In this document: positions 40,110-48,829 of the stretch, one piece after another
Layout of the letters: each line of letters begins with the position of its first letter
Numbering within the stretch: position 1 is the first letter of the stretch
Assembly (NCBI GenBank): GCA_025360645.1
Contig: JANYBT010000008.1
Coordinates: 1-54,917, forward strand
Origin: Acidobacteriaceae bacterium
GTDB taxonomy: Bacteria > Acidobacteriota > Terriglobia > Terriglobales > Acidobacteriaceae
Reading direction: 5' to 3'
Length of the DNA: 54,917 bases
Made by a program: the position numbers and the translations under genes
Notes under the pieces: generated by a model
Databases searched by the model: none
What the model was told of the DNA's origin: nothing
Seen by the model: the letters and a program-made list of their open reading frames with translations, nothing else

Positions 40110-41666
40110 ATGCCTGCACTGACCCCGGAAACGCAGGTCGCCCTGCTATTGTGCTCGCGCCTGGGACAGCGGGAAGGGGAACTGGATTCCGCTAAGCCGC
40201 TCACCGCTCGGCAGTATTCTCTGCTGGAGGATTGGCTGCGCGATCGGTCACTGCAACCGAGCGATTTCCTTCATCAAGCGGGACGAGACCAGGTCGCTAA
40301 TATCGAGTTGAATGGCATCTTGCCGGAAAAGTTGGAGCTGCTGCTCGACCGCGGCGCTGCGCTGGCACTGCTAGTGGAGCGGTGGACGAGTCAAGGATTA
40401 TGGGTAATCTGCCGCAATGATCCGGAATACCCGACCCGCTACCTGACATATCTGGAGAAGCTCGCGCCGCCGGTGCTTTACGGTGTGGGAGAAGTGTCGC
40501 TTCTCAACAGCGGGGGCCTCGCTATCGTGGGATCCAGGAACATATCCGAGGAGGAACGTGAGTTCGCGCAACGGGCGGGCCGCTCGTGTGCAGAACAGGG
40601 AATCTGTGTCGTCTCCGGTGCAGCCAAGGGCATCGATGCTGAGGCGATGCAGTCGGCAGTGGACCAGGGGGGGCACTCGGTGGGCGTGCTGGCGGAAGGA
40701 CTGGGTCGAGCCTCAGTTTCTGCCCTCTATCGCAATGCATTATTGGACGGCCACCTTACTCTAACCTCACCGTACGAGCCGGATGCAAGATGGTTGATCT
40801 ACGCGGCGATGGATCGAAACAAGTTGGTGTATGGTCTTGCCGAAGCCGCCCTCGTGGTTTCCTCCGGGGATGAAGACGGAGGCACCTGGACCGGCGCTAA
40901 AGAAGCTCTGAAGCGAAAGCGAATACCTGTGTATGTGCGGGACGGAGACGAAGTGCCCCCCGGGAATCGAAAGCTGATCCAAGCGGGGGCGCGTGCGTTC
41001 TCCGACGAGAGATGGAGTGACCTCTCCACACTATTTCAGTACGCTCCAGTTTCCGCACCTCTCTTTGAACAAGGTTCCCGGCATAGTGAAGCTTGTGAAA
41101 AGGCGTTGGACGGGGCGATCACTGACACGAGCACCCAGGCAGGCAATCTTGAGGAAGTTGAATCGATCATCGAGGATTCACCCGCAACCTGCCTTGGATC
41201 GCCCAAGCTCGATCTTTATGCTTGCGTAGTCCAAGCCACTCCGCGACTGCTTCGGGAACCGCAGAGCGAGAGATCTTTCGCCGAGACGCTCCTTCTTGTA
41301 CCAGCTCAATCCAAGGCGTGGCTGAAGCGACTGGTTGAGGATGGCCAAGTGCAGCGTTTAAAAAAACCGATTCGGTATGTCGCAGAATCGGCGGTAGCCT
41401 CGCTGTTCGTGATGGCGACGCATGAATTGGCCAGCGAAATTCCACCGTTGGATCTCTATGCCTGTGTGCTTCAGGAAATTCCTCGATTGTTGTCAAGGCC
41501 ACAAAACGCAGACGCATTTGCCCGAGTCCTCGGCGTGGTTCGAGCCCAAGCCCAGGTATGGCTCAAGCGAGCCCTTGCCGAGGGCGCAGTACGGAAGCTG
41601 AAGAGCTCTTGTTATGTAGCCGCTTTGGGCGGGAATGCGTCCATCCCAAGGCAGGAAGTACTCTGA
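40110..41666 (+). CDS. dprA: DprA-family DNA-processing protein with duplicated C-terminal domain
   Basis: A 518-residue DprA-like protein, well above the common 290-380. The Rossmann-type core has LAIVGSRNISEEER (138-150), VVSGAAKGIDAEAM (167-180; the usual form is SGLARGID), VGVLAEGLGR and the GTWTGAKEALKRKRIPVYV end. DprA loads RecA on incoming single-stranded DNA during transformation. After residue 360 two copies of one 58-residue unit follow: LDLYACVVQATPRLL...AQSKAWLKRLVEDGQVQRLKKPIRYV (367-424) and LDLYACVLQEIPRLL...AQAQVWLKRALAEGAVRKLKSSCYV (447-504). They look like winged helices in tandem and may bind DNA or the partner. AAGGAG at 40093-40098 precedes the ATG. The gene is coupled to the RecQ-PRTase gene, so the pair acts together. 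A defence role is possible. Confidence 0.87.
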   Translation: MPALTPETQVALLLCSRLGQREGELDSAKPLTARQYSLLEDWLRDRSLQPSDFLHQAGRDQVANIELNGILPEKLELLLDRGAALALLVERWTSQGLWVICRNDPEYPTRYLTYLEKLAPPVLYGVGEVSLLNSGGLAIVGSRNISEEEREFAQRAGRSCAEQGICVVSGAAKGIDAEAMQSAVDQGGHSVGVLAEGLGRASVSALYRNALLDGHLTLTSPYEPDARWLIYAAMDRNKLVYGLAEAALVVSSGDEDGGTWTGAKEALKRKRIPVYVRDGDEVPPGNRKLIQAGARAFSDERWSDLSTLFQYAPVSAPLFEQGSRHSEACEKALDGAITDTSTQAGNLEEVESIIEDSPATCLGSPKLDLYACVVQATPRLLREPQSERSFAETLLLVPAQSKAWLKRLVEDGQVQRLKKPIRYVAESAVASLFVMATHELASEIPPLDLYACVLQEIPRLLSRPQNADAFARVLGVVRAQAQVWLKRALAEGAVRKLKSSCYVAALGGNASIPRQEVL

Positions 41667-41800
41667 GCTATGAGCGAACTCCTTGCCAGCAATGGTGCAG
41701 CGAGGCGGCTGTGAGTTCTGCAGCTATCGCAACCAACGATGGCCAATGTGTCGGAAATGTAAGGCTGATGAACCCACCCTTGGGCCGCCAGCCAGGAGTT

Positions 41801-41846
41801 TGGTGAGCGCGGTAGAAATCGAACCTAAAACCTACTGATTAAGAGT
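41801..41846 (-). other. tRNA-Lys(CUU)-like 3'-half fragment
   Basis: Read on the minus strand, the stretch goes from the anticodon loop CTCTTAA (anticodon CTT) through a variable region and the T-arm with GGTTCGATTTC to an acceptor strand ending ACCA. Four of five T-stem pairs can form. The 5' half is not present, so it is not a tRNA gene. Fragments of just this extent are left as attachment sites by integrases that insert into tRNA genes. Confidence 0.45.
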
Positions 41847-42160
41847 ACTTATGGAACGAAGAATCAACAGTTTAGCGAAGTTTGTAAAGCTTGAGTTTCA
41901 CCAGTAGAAATGAGGGTTTACGGGGTTCGTTCCAGCTCGCATACGAAGGCGAACAAACCGGCACTGGGCACAATTTTAGGCACAGTAGTTTTTCTCTTCC
42001 AGCCTGAGACTCGGCGGCGAGCGCCGGCCGAGCGGCGTCCTCGCCCGTTGCTCTATTTCATCATGTCGGTGGCTAAGGGCCGCGTTTTCGAATGCCCGTC
42101 GGTGTTACGCAGGCGCGACACCAGAAAATGTGGTCACAACCGAGCGCCCAGAATCAGCTT

Positions 42161-42328
42161 CGGCGTGGTGTCTTCCGCGATCTGGACGAACTCATCACCG
42201 CCATCGGCACCTACATCGACCGCCACAATCAAAGTCCTAAACCATTCATCTGTACCGCCCGAGCCGCCGACACCCTGGAAAAAGTCAAACGCGCCGTCCG
42301 CACCCTCAATACAGGTCAATTTGTTTGA
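42161..42328 (+). pseudogene. C-terminal remnant of an IS630-type transposase
   Basis: About 55 codons, RRGVFRDLDELITAIGTYIDRHN, then QSPKPFICTARAADTLEKVKRAVRTL, correspond to the C-terminal end of IS630-family transposases, with the well-conserved (Y/H)xxxHNxxPKPFxWT segment; here Trp is replaced by Cys. The catalytic DDE core and the terminal inverted repeats are missing. The remaining bases between 41667 and 42491 hold no recognised gene; the start region of the following gene has weak or no ribosome site. Confidence 0.75.
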
Positions 42329-42491
42329 CGCACTACACTAGCAGCGCATTGTAGCTGTAAAGCTCAGAATCGTCATGTGGCGCGCCACCGCGAAGGGAAG
42401 CAGCTGGCGCAAGTCCTGGGCGTGCTGCTGGCGCTTCCGGTCGAGCGAGGACACCGGACACGATGAGTTTGCCAGTGATACTATTTGGCAA

Positions 42492-44003
42492 ATGAAACGT
42501 CGAGCCTTTCTGGAAACCTTTGTCGGTCTGGGCGCCGCTGTTGCTTCCCTCGTCTGGCCAGCGTCTGCACTGGATCGCGATGAAAAACCACCCTGTGCTG
42601 CTCCCCCCTTCCCGCATGTCGAAGGCTTGACGCATCAGGTTGCCGAATTTGTTCAGAAAACGCAGTATCCCGACCTTCCTCCCGATGTGGTCGAGCTGGG
42701 CAAGAAATCAATCTTGGACGGGCTCGGTCTGGCGCTGGCCGGTTCGAAAGCCGAAAACGGGAAACTGTTCCGAGAGTACATCGGCACATGGGGTCTTCCC
42801 CCGCGCGGCGCTACCGTCATGGGAACGGCTCTGAAACTGCCGCTGCGGTTTGCGGCGTTTGCCAACGGCTTGGCAATTCACGTCGAAGACTTCGACGACA
42901 CCCAGCTGGCAGTGGCCAAGGATCGTCAGTATGGGCTGTTGGTTCATCCCACGGTGCCGGTGTTGCCCGCCGCGCTCGCGGTTGGCGAGACCATCTTGTG
43001 CGGCGGAAAAGATTTGATGCTTGCCTACCATCTGGGGGTCGAGGTCGAGTGCAAAATCGCGGAGTCGATTTCGCCTCGCCACTATGAGGATGGCTTCCAT
43101 TCCACGGGGACGTGCGGCGTGTTTGGCGGCGCCGCAGCCGCAGCCAAACTGCGTGGGTTTGACGCGGCCAGGATTGCGCGCGCCTTCGGCATTGCCGCAA
43201 GCCAGGCCGCTGGGTTGCGAGAAAATTTCGGCACCATGATGAAGTCCTTCCATGCCGGCCATGCGGCGGAAACCGGGGTGTTCTCCACCGACCTGGCCTC
43301 GCTTGGGTGGACTGCAGCGGACCAGATACTGGAGGCCAACCGCGGCTTTTTCCACGCCGCCGGCGGCAGCTATGATCCTGCAGTGATGCTGCGTCTGGGC
43401 CAGCCGTGGACGTTCGCTACGCCGGGAATATCGATCAAGCCTTTCCCCTGCGGCTCGTTGACCCATCCCGCCATGACCGAGATGCAGCGCTTGATCCGCA
43501 ACGACAAAATTACCGCTTCCGACGTGGCACTGGTGGAAGTCGGGACCAACCGCAATCTCCCCAATACGCTGATCCATCACCAGCCCAAAGACAACTTGCA
43601 AGCCAAGTTCAGCATGGAATTCAGCATGGCGATCCTGCTCATCGATGGCAAGGCAGGCCTGAGCCAGTTCACCGACGCCGTGGTCAACCGCCAAGACGTA
43701 CAAGAGATGATGCGGCGAGTAAGATTTTACATCGACCCGGAAGCCGAAGCGGCGGGATACGACAAGATGACGAGCATTCTCAAGATTCACCTCAAAGACG
43801 GCCGCATCATTGCCGGTCGGGCCGATTTTGGCAAGGGTAGTCCGGCCAATCCCATGAGCTACGACGAAGTGGCGGAGAAGTTCCAAGGCTGCGCCGACTA
43901 TGCGGGATGGCCGCCGGTCAAGGCAGTGAAGATCATTGCGATGGTGAAGGATCTGGAGTCCGTGCAGGACATTCGCACCCTGACCGCGCTCTGCAGCAGT
44001 TAA
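42492..44003 (+). CDS. MmgE/PrpD-family protein with Tat-type leader (copy A)
   Basis: A 503-residue protein. The ATG at 42492 gives MKRRAFLETFVGLGAAVASLVWPASA, a twin-arginine signal (KRRAFLE). The mature part from about residue 45 is the MmgE/PrpD fold of dehydratases, isomerases and decarboxylases such as 2-methylcitrate dehydratase and cis-aconitate decarboxylase. Seen are LDGLGLALAGS, HVEDFDD, HPTVPVLPAALAVGE, YHLGVEVECKIAE, GVFGGAAAAAKLRGFD, FGTMMKSFHAGHAAETGV and IKPFPCGSLTHPAM. The active-site regions (HxxDFDD, KSFHAGHA) are kept, so an active enzyme is likely. PrpD enzymes are normally cytoplasmic; export is unusual. Two transporters follow in the same direction, and a second Tat-type PrpD lies at 48830. 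Confidence 0.87.
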   Translation: MKRRAFLETFVGLGAAVASLVWPASALDRDEKPPCAAPPFPHVEGLTHQVAEFVQKTQYPDLPPDVVELGKKSILDGLGLALAGSKAENGKLFREYIGTWGLPPRGATVMGTALKLPLRFAAFANGLAIHVEDFDDTQLAVAKDRQYGLLVHPTVPVLPAALAVGETILCGGKDLMLAYHLGVEVECKIAESISPRHYEDGFHSTGTCGVFGGAAAAAKLRGFDAARIARAFGIAASQAAGLRENFGTMMKSFHAGHAAETGVFSTDLASLGWTAADQILEANRGFFHAAGGSYDPAVMLRLGQPWTFATPGISIKPFPCGSLTHPAMTEMQRLIRNDKITASDVALVEVGTNRNLPNTLIHHQPKDNLQAKFSMEFSMAILLIDGKAGLSQFTDAVVNRQDVQEMMRRVRFYIDPEAEAAGYDKMTSILKIHLKDGRIIAGRADFGKGSPANPMSYDEVAEKFQGCADYAGWPPVKAVKIIAMVKDLESVQDIRTLTALCSS

Positions 44004-44119
44004 GGGACTCGTACTTGGGGAGGCCGGGCTCGGTTGTCAGTCCGCCCCAAGGCACTGGATCGCATTCTTGTCCACGCTAAAGTCGCCTGGGTTCGGGAAA
44101 GCATCCCACCGGGGACTCC

Positions 44120-45388
44120 ATGCAGGTCCAAGACTTTGAGAATGCCAAGGAAACCAGCTTGACTCTCGCTTCGGCTACAATCACGGTCATTGATCCCATC
44201 CGGCCCCCGACCGACGATCACCGTGCCGCTGTTTTCGCCGGTTTTATGGGTTGGACCCTCGACGCCTTTGATTTCTTCCTGGTGGTGTTTGCTCTCACCA
44301 CCATCGCGCAAGAGTTTCACAAGTCAGATGCGCAGGTTGCGCTTTCCATCACCCTGACGCTGGTCTTTCGTCCGGTGGGCGCGTTTATCTTCGGGCTGCT
44401 GGCGGACCGCTATGGACGCCGCCTGCCCTTGATGATTGATCTGGTTTTTTACTCCGTTGTCGAAGTGGCCACCGGTTTCGCCCATAGTTTCACTACCTTC
44501 CTGGTGCTGCGCGCCTTGTTTGGGATTGGCATGGGCGGCGAGTGGGGGGTGGGCGCATCCCTGGCGATGGAGAAAGTTCCACCCAAACTTCGTGGCTTGC
44601 TCTCCGGCATGTTGCAGCAGGGTTATGCGCTCGGCTATCTACTGGCTGCGGTCTGCTTCTTCTTTGTCTTTCCGCGATGGGGATGGCGGCCCATGTTTTT
44701 TATCGGTGGACTCCCGGCGCTGCTCGGCCTGTATGTCCGCTTCCATGTGAAAGAGTCGGCCGTTTGGGAGCAGCAGCAGAAGCGTAGCTGGGCCAACCTG
44801 GGTCGCGAGATCGCTTCCCACTGGAAACTGTTTCTGTACTTGACGGTGCTTATGATGATGATGAGCTTCACTTCTCACGGTACCCAGGACATGTATCCAA
44901 CATTTCTACAGCGTCACTGGGGAATGGGTTCCACCCAGCGGGCAGGGATCACTGCCATCTCGATGGTGGGTGCCATCCTGGGCGGCCTGGTGTTCGGGTT
45001 TTTTTCCGACCGTTTCGGGCGTCGCCGCGCCATGATCGTGGCCTTGCTCAGTGCGATTCTGATGATTCCACTGTGGGCCTATGCCCCCTCCATCCCGCTT
45101 CTGGTGACCGGCGCATTCCTTATCCAGTTCATGGTGCAAGGCGCCTGGGGCATTATCCCGGCGCACCTTTCCGAGCTGTCGCCCGACTCGGTCCGTGGCT
45201 TCCTACCCGGATTTGCTTATCAATGCGGCGTGCTGCTGGCTGGTTCGGTGGGTTATGTGGAGGCGCTTCTGGCTCAGAAGATCAGTTATGCGAATGCCAT
45301 GGCGATCACGGCGTTGGTAGTGTTCGCGCTGGCCGCGCTGGTCACCGCACTGGGGCGCGAGAAAGCCGGCATTCATTTTGGTAGCTAG
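44120..45388 (+). CDS. MFS transporter, carboxylate-type (lactate/aromatic acid symporter-like)
   Basis: A 422-residue transporter with about 12 membrane spans. The first span reads AAVFAGFMGWTLDAFDFFLVV, the acidic residue pattern (DxxDxF) of the SHS/AHS carboxylate:proton symporters. The conserved loop 2-3 motif is LADRYGRRLP, and the loop 8-9 copy is FFSDRFGRRRAM. It probably takes up an organic acid, matching the PrpD-like enzymes around it. GGGGA precedes ATG 44120. A second MFS gene begins nine bases after the stop. Confidence 0.88.
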   Translation: MQVQDFENAKETSLTLASATITVIDPIRPPTDDHRAAVFAGFMGWTLDAFDFFLVVFALTTIAQEFHKSDAQVALSITLTLVFRPVGAFIFGLLADRYGRRLPLMIDLVFYSVVEVATGFAHSFTTFLVLRALFGIGMGGEWGVGASLAMEKVPPKLRGLLSGMLQQGYALGYLLAAVCFFFVFPRWGWRPMFFIGGLPALLGLYVRFHVKESAVWEQQQKRSWANLGREIASHWKLFLYLTVLMMMMSFTSHGTQDMYPTFLQRHWGMGSTQRAGITAISMVGAILGGLVFGFFSDRFGRRRAMIVALLSAILMIPLWAYAPSIPLLVTGAFLIQFMVQGAWGIIPAHLSELSPDSVRGFLPGFAYQCGVLLAGSVGYVEALLAQKISYANAMAITALVVFALAALVTALGREKAGIHFGS

Positions 45389-45397
45389 GGGAAATGC

Positions 45398-46813
45398 GTG
45401 AAGACGCCCGAGATCGTAGTTGCGAATCCCGGCGGTTGTAACACAACCGCCGCGGCCATCAGTGCCCGCCTCGACCGGCTGCCAGCCACGCGCTACGTCT
45501 GGAAGCTGGTCCTCCTGCTTTCTTTGGGCGGATGCTTTGAAGTGTACGACCTGTTTTTTACCGCCTACATTGGTCCGGGTCTGGTGCGCAGCGGATTGTT
45601 CACCGCCGCCTCCGCCTCCGTTTTCGGATTCAGCGGCTTGGCCAGCTTTGTGGCCGCCACCTTCGCCGGCCTGTTTCTGGGGACCATGGTGTTCGGGTTC
45701 GCTGCAGACAAGTTTGGACGGCAGATGGTATTTACCTGCTCCTTGTTGTGGTACACCGCCGCGACCATCATCATGGCCTTCCAGTGGACGGCGCTCGGCA
45801 TCATCGCCTGGCGCATGATCGCTGGCATTGGCATCGGTGTCGAACTGGTGACCATCGACACCTATATCACTGAATTGGTCCCCAAACACCTGCGCGGCCG
45901 CGCCTTTGCCGTCAATCAGGTGATCCAGTTCAGCGTGGTCCCTTTGGTCGCTTTGTTGGCGTGGCTGCTGGTCCCGCGGCAGCCCTTTGGCTTAGATGGA
46001 TGGCGATGGGTCGTGCTTATCGGGGCGGTCGGCGCCATCTTCGTGTGGTTCATCCGGCGAGCCGTGCCGGAGAGCCCGCGCTGGTTGATTACGCACGGCA
46101 AGCTGGAGCAGGCGGAAATCGTCACGGCGGCCATGGAGCAACGGGTCGCAGCCGAGTTTGGCGGACCCTTACCTCCGCTCGGCCCGCTTCCCATCGAAGA
46201 GACCCACGGAAGGTTTTCCGACATCTGGCGCGCGCCCTATTTGAGCCGCACTTCGATGCTGATGGTCTTCAACACTTTCCAGACCATCGGCTACTACGGT
46301 TTCGCTTCCTGGGTGCCAACCCTGTTGATTGCAGCCGGTGTCAACACCACCAACAGCCTGCATTATTCCTTCATCATTGCCATCGCGGCTCCGGTCGGAC
46401 CCATCGTCGCCATGAAATACGCGGATCGCTTCGAGCGTAAGTGGCAGATCGTCGGCGCCGCCATTGCCATCGGCATCTTCGGCCTGGCGTTTGCTCAACA
46501 GACCCAGGCGGCTGGGCTGATCGCCTTCGGCGTGCTGTTGACCTGTTCCAACAATTGGATGTCGCAAGCCTTCCACGCCTACCAGCCGGAACTGTTTCCC
46601 ACCCGGGTGCGGGCCCAAGCGGTTGGCTTCGTCTATTCGTGGAGCCGCCTCAGCGCCATTTTCAGCAGCTTTCTGATTGGGTTTTTCCTCCGCGATTTTG
46701 GCGTGGCAGGCGTCTTCGCCTTTATTGCCGCCTCCATGGTGGTCGTGGTGCTCTCCATCGGAATCCTCGGTCCGCGCACCCGCGGGCTTGCGTTGGAAGA
46801 CATTTCGCACTGA
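45398..46813 (+). CDS. MFS transporter, sugar-porter-like
   Basis: A 471-residue transporter with 12 predicted spans, starting at GTG 45398 behind GGGGAA. The first loop motif is ADKFGRQMVF, and RMIAGIGIGVELVTIDTYITELVPKHLRGRAFAV is the sugar-porter/metabolite:H+ symporter signature including the PESPRW loop (AVPESPRWLI). Sequence identity to the preceding MFS gene seems low, so they are not recent duplicates; two different substrates or import plus export is plausible. It ends in the convergent gap with the haem-propeller gene. Confidence 0.88.
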   Translation: MKTPEIVVANPGGCNTTAAAISARLDRLPATRYVWKLVLLLSLGGCFEVYDLFFTAYIGPGLVRSGLFTAASASVFGFSGLASFVAATFAGLFLGTMVFGFAADKFGRQMVFTCSLLWYTAATIIMAFQWTALGIIAWRMIAGIGIGVELVTIDTYITELVPKHLRGRAFAVNQVIQFSVVPLVALLAWLLVPRQPFGLDGWRWVVLIGAVGAIFVWFIRRAVPESPRWLITHGKLEQAEIVTAAMEQRVAAEFGGPLPPLGPLPIEETHGRFSDIWRAPYLSRTSMLMVFNTFQTIGYYGFASWVPTLLIAAGVNTTNSLHYSFIIAIAAPVGPIVAMKYADRFERKWQIVGAAIAIGIFGLAFAQQTQAAGLIAFGVLLTCSNNWMSQAFHAYQPELFPTRVRAQAVGFVYSWSRLSAIFSSFLIGFFLRDFGVAGVFAFIAASMVVVVLSIGILGPRTRGLALEDISH

Positions 46814-46840
46814 GGCCGCGTGCCAGCCTGGCTCCGATCT

Positions 46841-46876
46841 AAAAAAGCGGCCCGACCAGGGGTTGGCCGGAACCGC
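46841..46876 (-). terminator. Intrinsic terminator of the haem-propeller gene
   Basis: On the minus strand GCGG...CCGGCCA pairs with TGGTCGG...CCGC around an ACCCC loop, and TTTTTT follows. It lies 58 bases after the haem-propeller stop at 46935. Confidence 0.7.
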
Positions 46877-46934
46877 GAAGCACTCATACAATTTGGGGAT
46901 AGGCTGACAAGAATGTGAGCTGGCTCCCTCTGGG

Positions 46935-48803
46935 TCAGTGAATCACTAAGGTATTGATCCGCTTCGGTACCTCTCCGACAGGTATCAAGGCTATTCCCTT
47001 CAAGGTTTCGGTGTTGATGGCGGATACCGACCCCGCTCCCGAATTCGACACATACACCACCTTGCCGTCGGGCGAAAAGGTGATCCACTCGGGCACGGCG
47101 CCGGATGGTGGATGGTTCATCGCGTGAACCTCGGGCAAAGCCGCGTATCCAACCAACTGGAGATCTGGCAGTGAATACTTGAAGACGGCGTTAGCAAAGG
47201 TGCTGTTGACCCAAAGCGATTTCTGATCGGGGCTTACGGCAATGCCGTGAGACGGTGTGCCGGTGCGCCCTTCTGCGATTCCGAAGCCGCCGGGTTGATC
47301 AGGCAATTGGACCCTTGCCACTTCGGTGCGTTTCGCGAAATCCACGATCGCGAATCCATTCAGCCCTGATAGCTGAACAAAAATTCGCCGTGTCGACCCG
47401 TCCGCATTCGTCTCGAAGGTCATGGGTCGCACTGCGCGGTCGAATTTCACTTCCCAAATCACTCGTTCGGTTTGCAGATCGACGACCGTAGCTGCCTTGC
47501 TTTCAATGGAGCCACTGACCGCAAACTTTCCGTCGGGGGTGACGAAGACGTTGTGGACGCTACCGTCCACGGGAATGCTCTTCACTCGAGTGAGGGAAGC
47601 CGCGTCAATGACGTCGATGATGCCCGGCTCCGCCCGTATGCCCACAAGGATTCGGCCTCCGTCTTTAGTAATCGCCAGGTTGTTTGGCCGGCTAGAGAGA
47701 GGCACTTTTTTGAGGACCTCGCCACTCTTTCGATCCACCACATCGAGGACATTTTCGGACTCGTTGCTGATGTAGATTCTGGCCCCCTCCGGGGAGAATA
47801 CAATACCGTGGGGCAGTTCGATTCCGCGGACTACGTCAACGACATGGTTGGACGCGGGATCGATCACGTCAATTGTATTGCCGGCGCTGTTGGTGACGTA
47901 GATCCGCGCCATCGAGTTCGGTAACGGGTGCGCGACAGGTGGACGGCCCTCGCCACGTACCCAGTCTGCGAGCGCCAGCCAGTCAGCGTCGTCCTGAGAT
48001 GCAAACTGCCTGCCCCCGGAATGAAAAGGGTCGCCACCTGCTTCCGGAGCCAAGGGATGAATCAAGAGAGGACTGAGGTTCGGGTCTCCAGGGACTACCT
48101 GTTGGACAGCATTATCAAAATTCTGTCGCGATTGTTCGTCCGTCCATTCCTTGCTTCCCGGCGTCAACGTCACCAGACGGAAGGCTCGGTTCGACAGCGT
48201 GTGACAACCGTAACATCGGGCATGGCCGGCACGCTCCTTCAAAAAAATAGGCTGGATTTTAGTCTGGAAGAATTGGAAATCGAGGGTGCTGGTTATGGCG
48301 GACGATGGAACTGATGGGGAGCCTGGCGCCCCGTGGCTGGAGCCGACCCAGTCGGCGACCATCTTCCATTCCGGGTCGTTCTGCGATGCCCAGAACTTGC
48401 CACCCCTGTGGGTGGGGTCTCCGCCGGCACCTTGTGCTAGAGGGTGAAGAAGTAAGCGGGATTGTAGCGGCTGCGAAGGGATCACCAACCGGGAGACGAC
48501 CTGGAAGTTTCGACGCGATTGTTCTTCTGTCCAGGAAGAATCGCCGTTCGGCAACGACTCCAACCGGAAGCGCGTTGCCAGAACCGAATGGCAATCGTAA
48601 CAACGCACGCCGCCTGCCCGGCGCTTGAGGAAGATCGGTTCGATACGGGAGCGATAGGTCCCAAAGTCGAGGCGACGTGGCGGTATAGAAGCTTGACTGG
48701 ACGGGTCGTCTGGCGAGCAAGCCGCAACCGTTCTGGCAGGCGAAATCAGGCCCGTCACGGCCATCACCAGCAACGCCAGACTGGTTTTCATCAGATGCTT
48801 CAT
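46935..48803 (-). CDS. Exported di-haem YVTN beta-propeller protein
   Basis: A 622-residue protein with a signal peptide (about 1-28). Two homologous planctomycete-type cytochrome modules follow, each with an (R/K)IxPIFLK(R/E)RAG prelude and a CxxCH site: CYDCH at 68-72 and CYGCH at 197-201. The modules share PLLxHPLAxxAGGDPxH(R/S)GG blocks, so the domain was duplicated. From residue 300 onward the chain is a YVTN-type seven-bladed propeller (RIYVTNSAGNTIDVIDP, ARIYISNESENVLDVVD, KVVYVSNSGAGSVSAINTE). Such combinations occur in periplasmic electron-transfer or dehydrogenase partner proteins. It points toward the MFS genes and shares direction with the PrpD copy B upstream (26 bases between them), so both form one transcript. 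Confidence 0.87.
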   Translation of the reverse strand: MKHLMKTSLALLVMAVTGLISPARTVAACSPDDPSSQASIPPRRLDFGTYRSRIEPIFLKRRAGGVRCYDCHSVLATRFRLESLPNGDSSWTEEQSRRNFQVVSRLVIPSQPLQSRLLLHPLAQGAGGDPTHRGGKFWASQNDPEWKMVADWVGSSHGAPGSPSVPSSAITSTLDFQFFQTKIQPIFLKERAGHARCYGCHTLSNRAFRLVTLTPGSKEWTDEQSRQNFDNAVQQVVPGDPNLSPLLIHPLAPEAGGDPFHSGGRQFASQDDADWLALADWVRGEGRPPVAHPLPNSMARIYVTNSAGNTIDVIDPASNHVVDVVRGIELPHGIVFSPEGARIYISNESENVLDVVDRKSGEVLKKVPLSSRPNNLAITKDGGRILVGIRAEPGIIDVIDAASLTRVKSIPVDGSVHNVFVTPDGKFAVSGSIESKAATVVDLQTERVIWEVKFDRAVRPMTFETNADGSTRRIFVQLSGLNGFAIVDFAKRTEVARVQLPDQPGGFGIAEGRTGTPSHGIAVSPDQKSLWVNSTFANAVFKYSLPDLQLVGYAALPEVHAMNHPPSGAVPEWITFSPDGKVVYVSNSGAGSVSAINTETLKGIALIPVGEVPKRINTLVIH

Positions 48804-48829
48804 CTCATGGTCCTCGCGATTCGGAATGG

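Noticed and set aside
42708-43886. 392-codon antisense frame opposite PrpD copy A
   Set aside because: It overlaps a clearly conserved enzyme entirely and has no recognisable domains.
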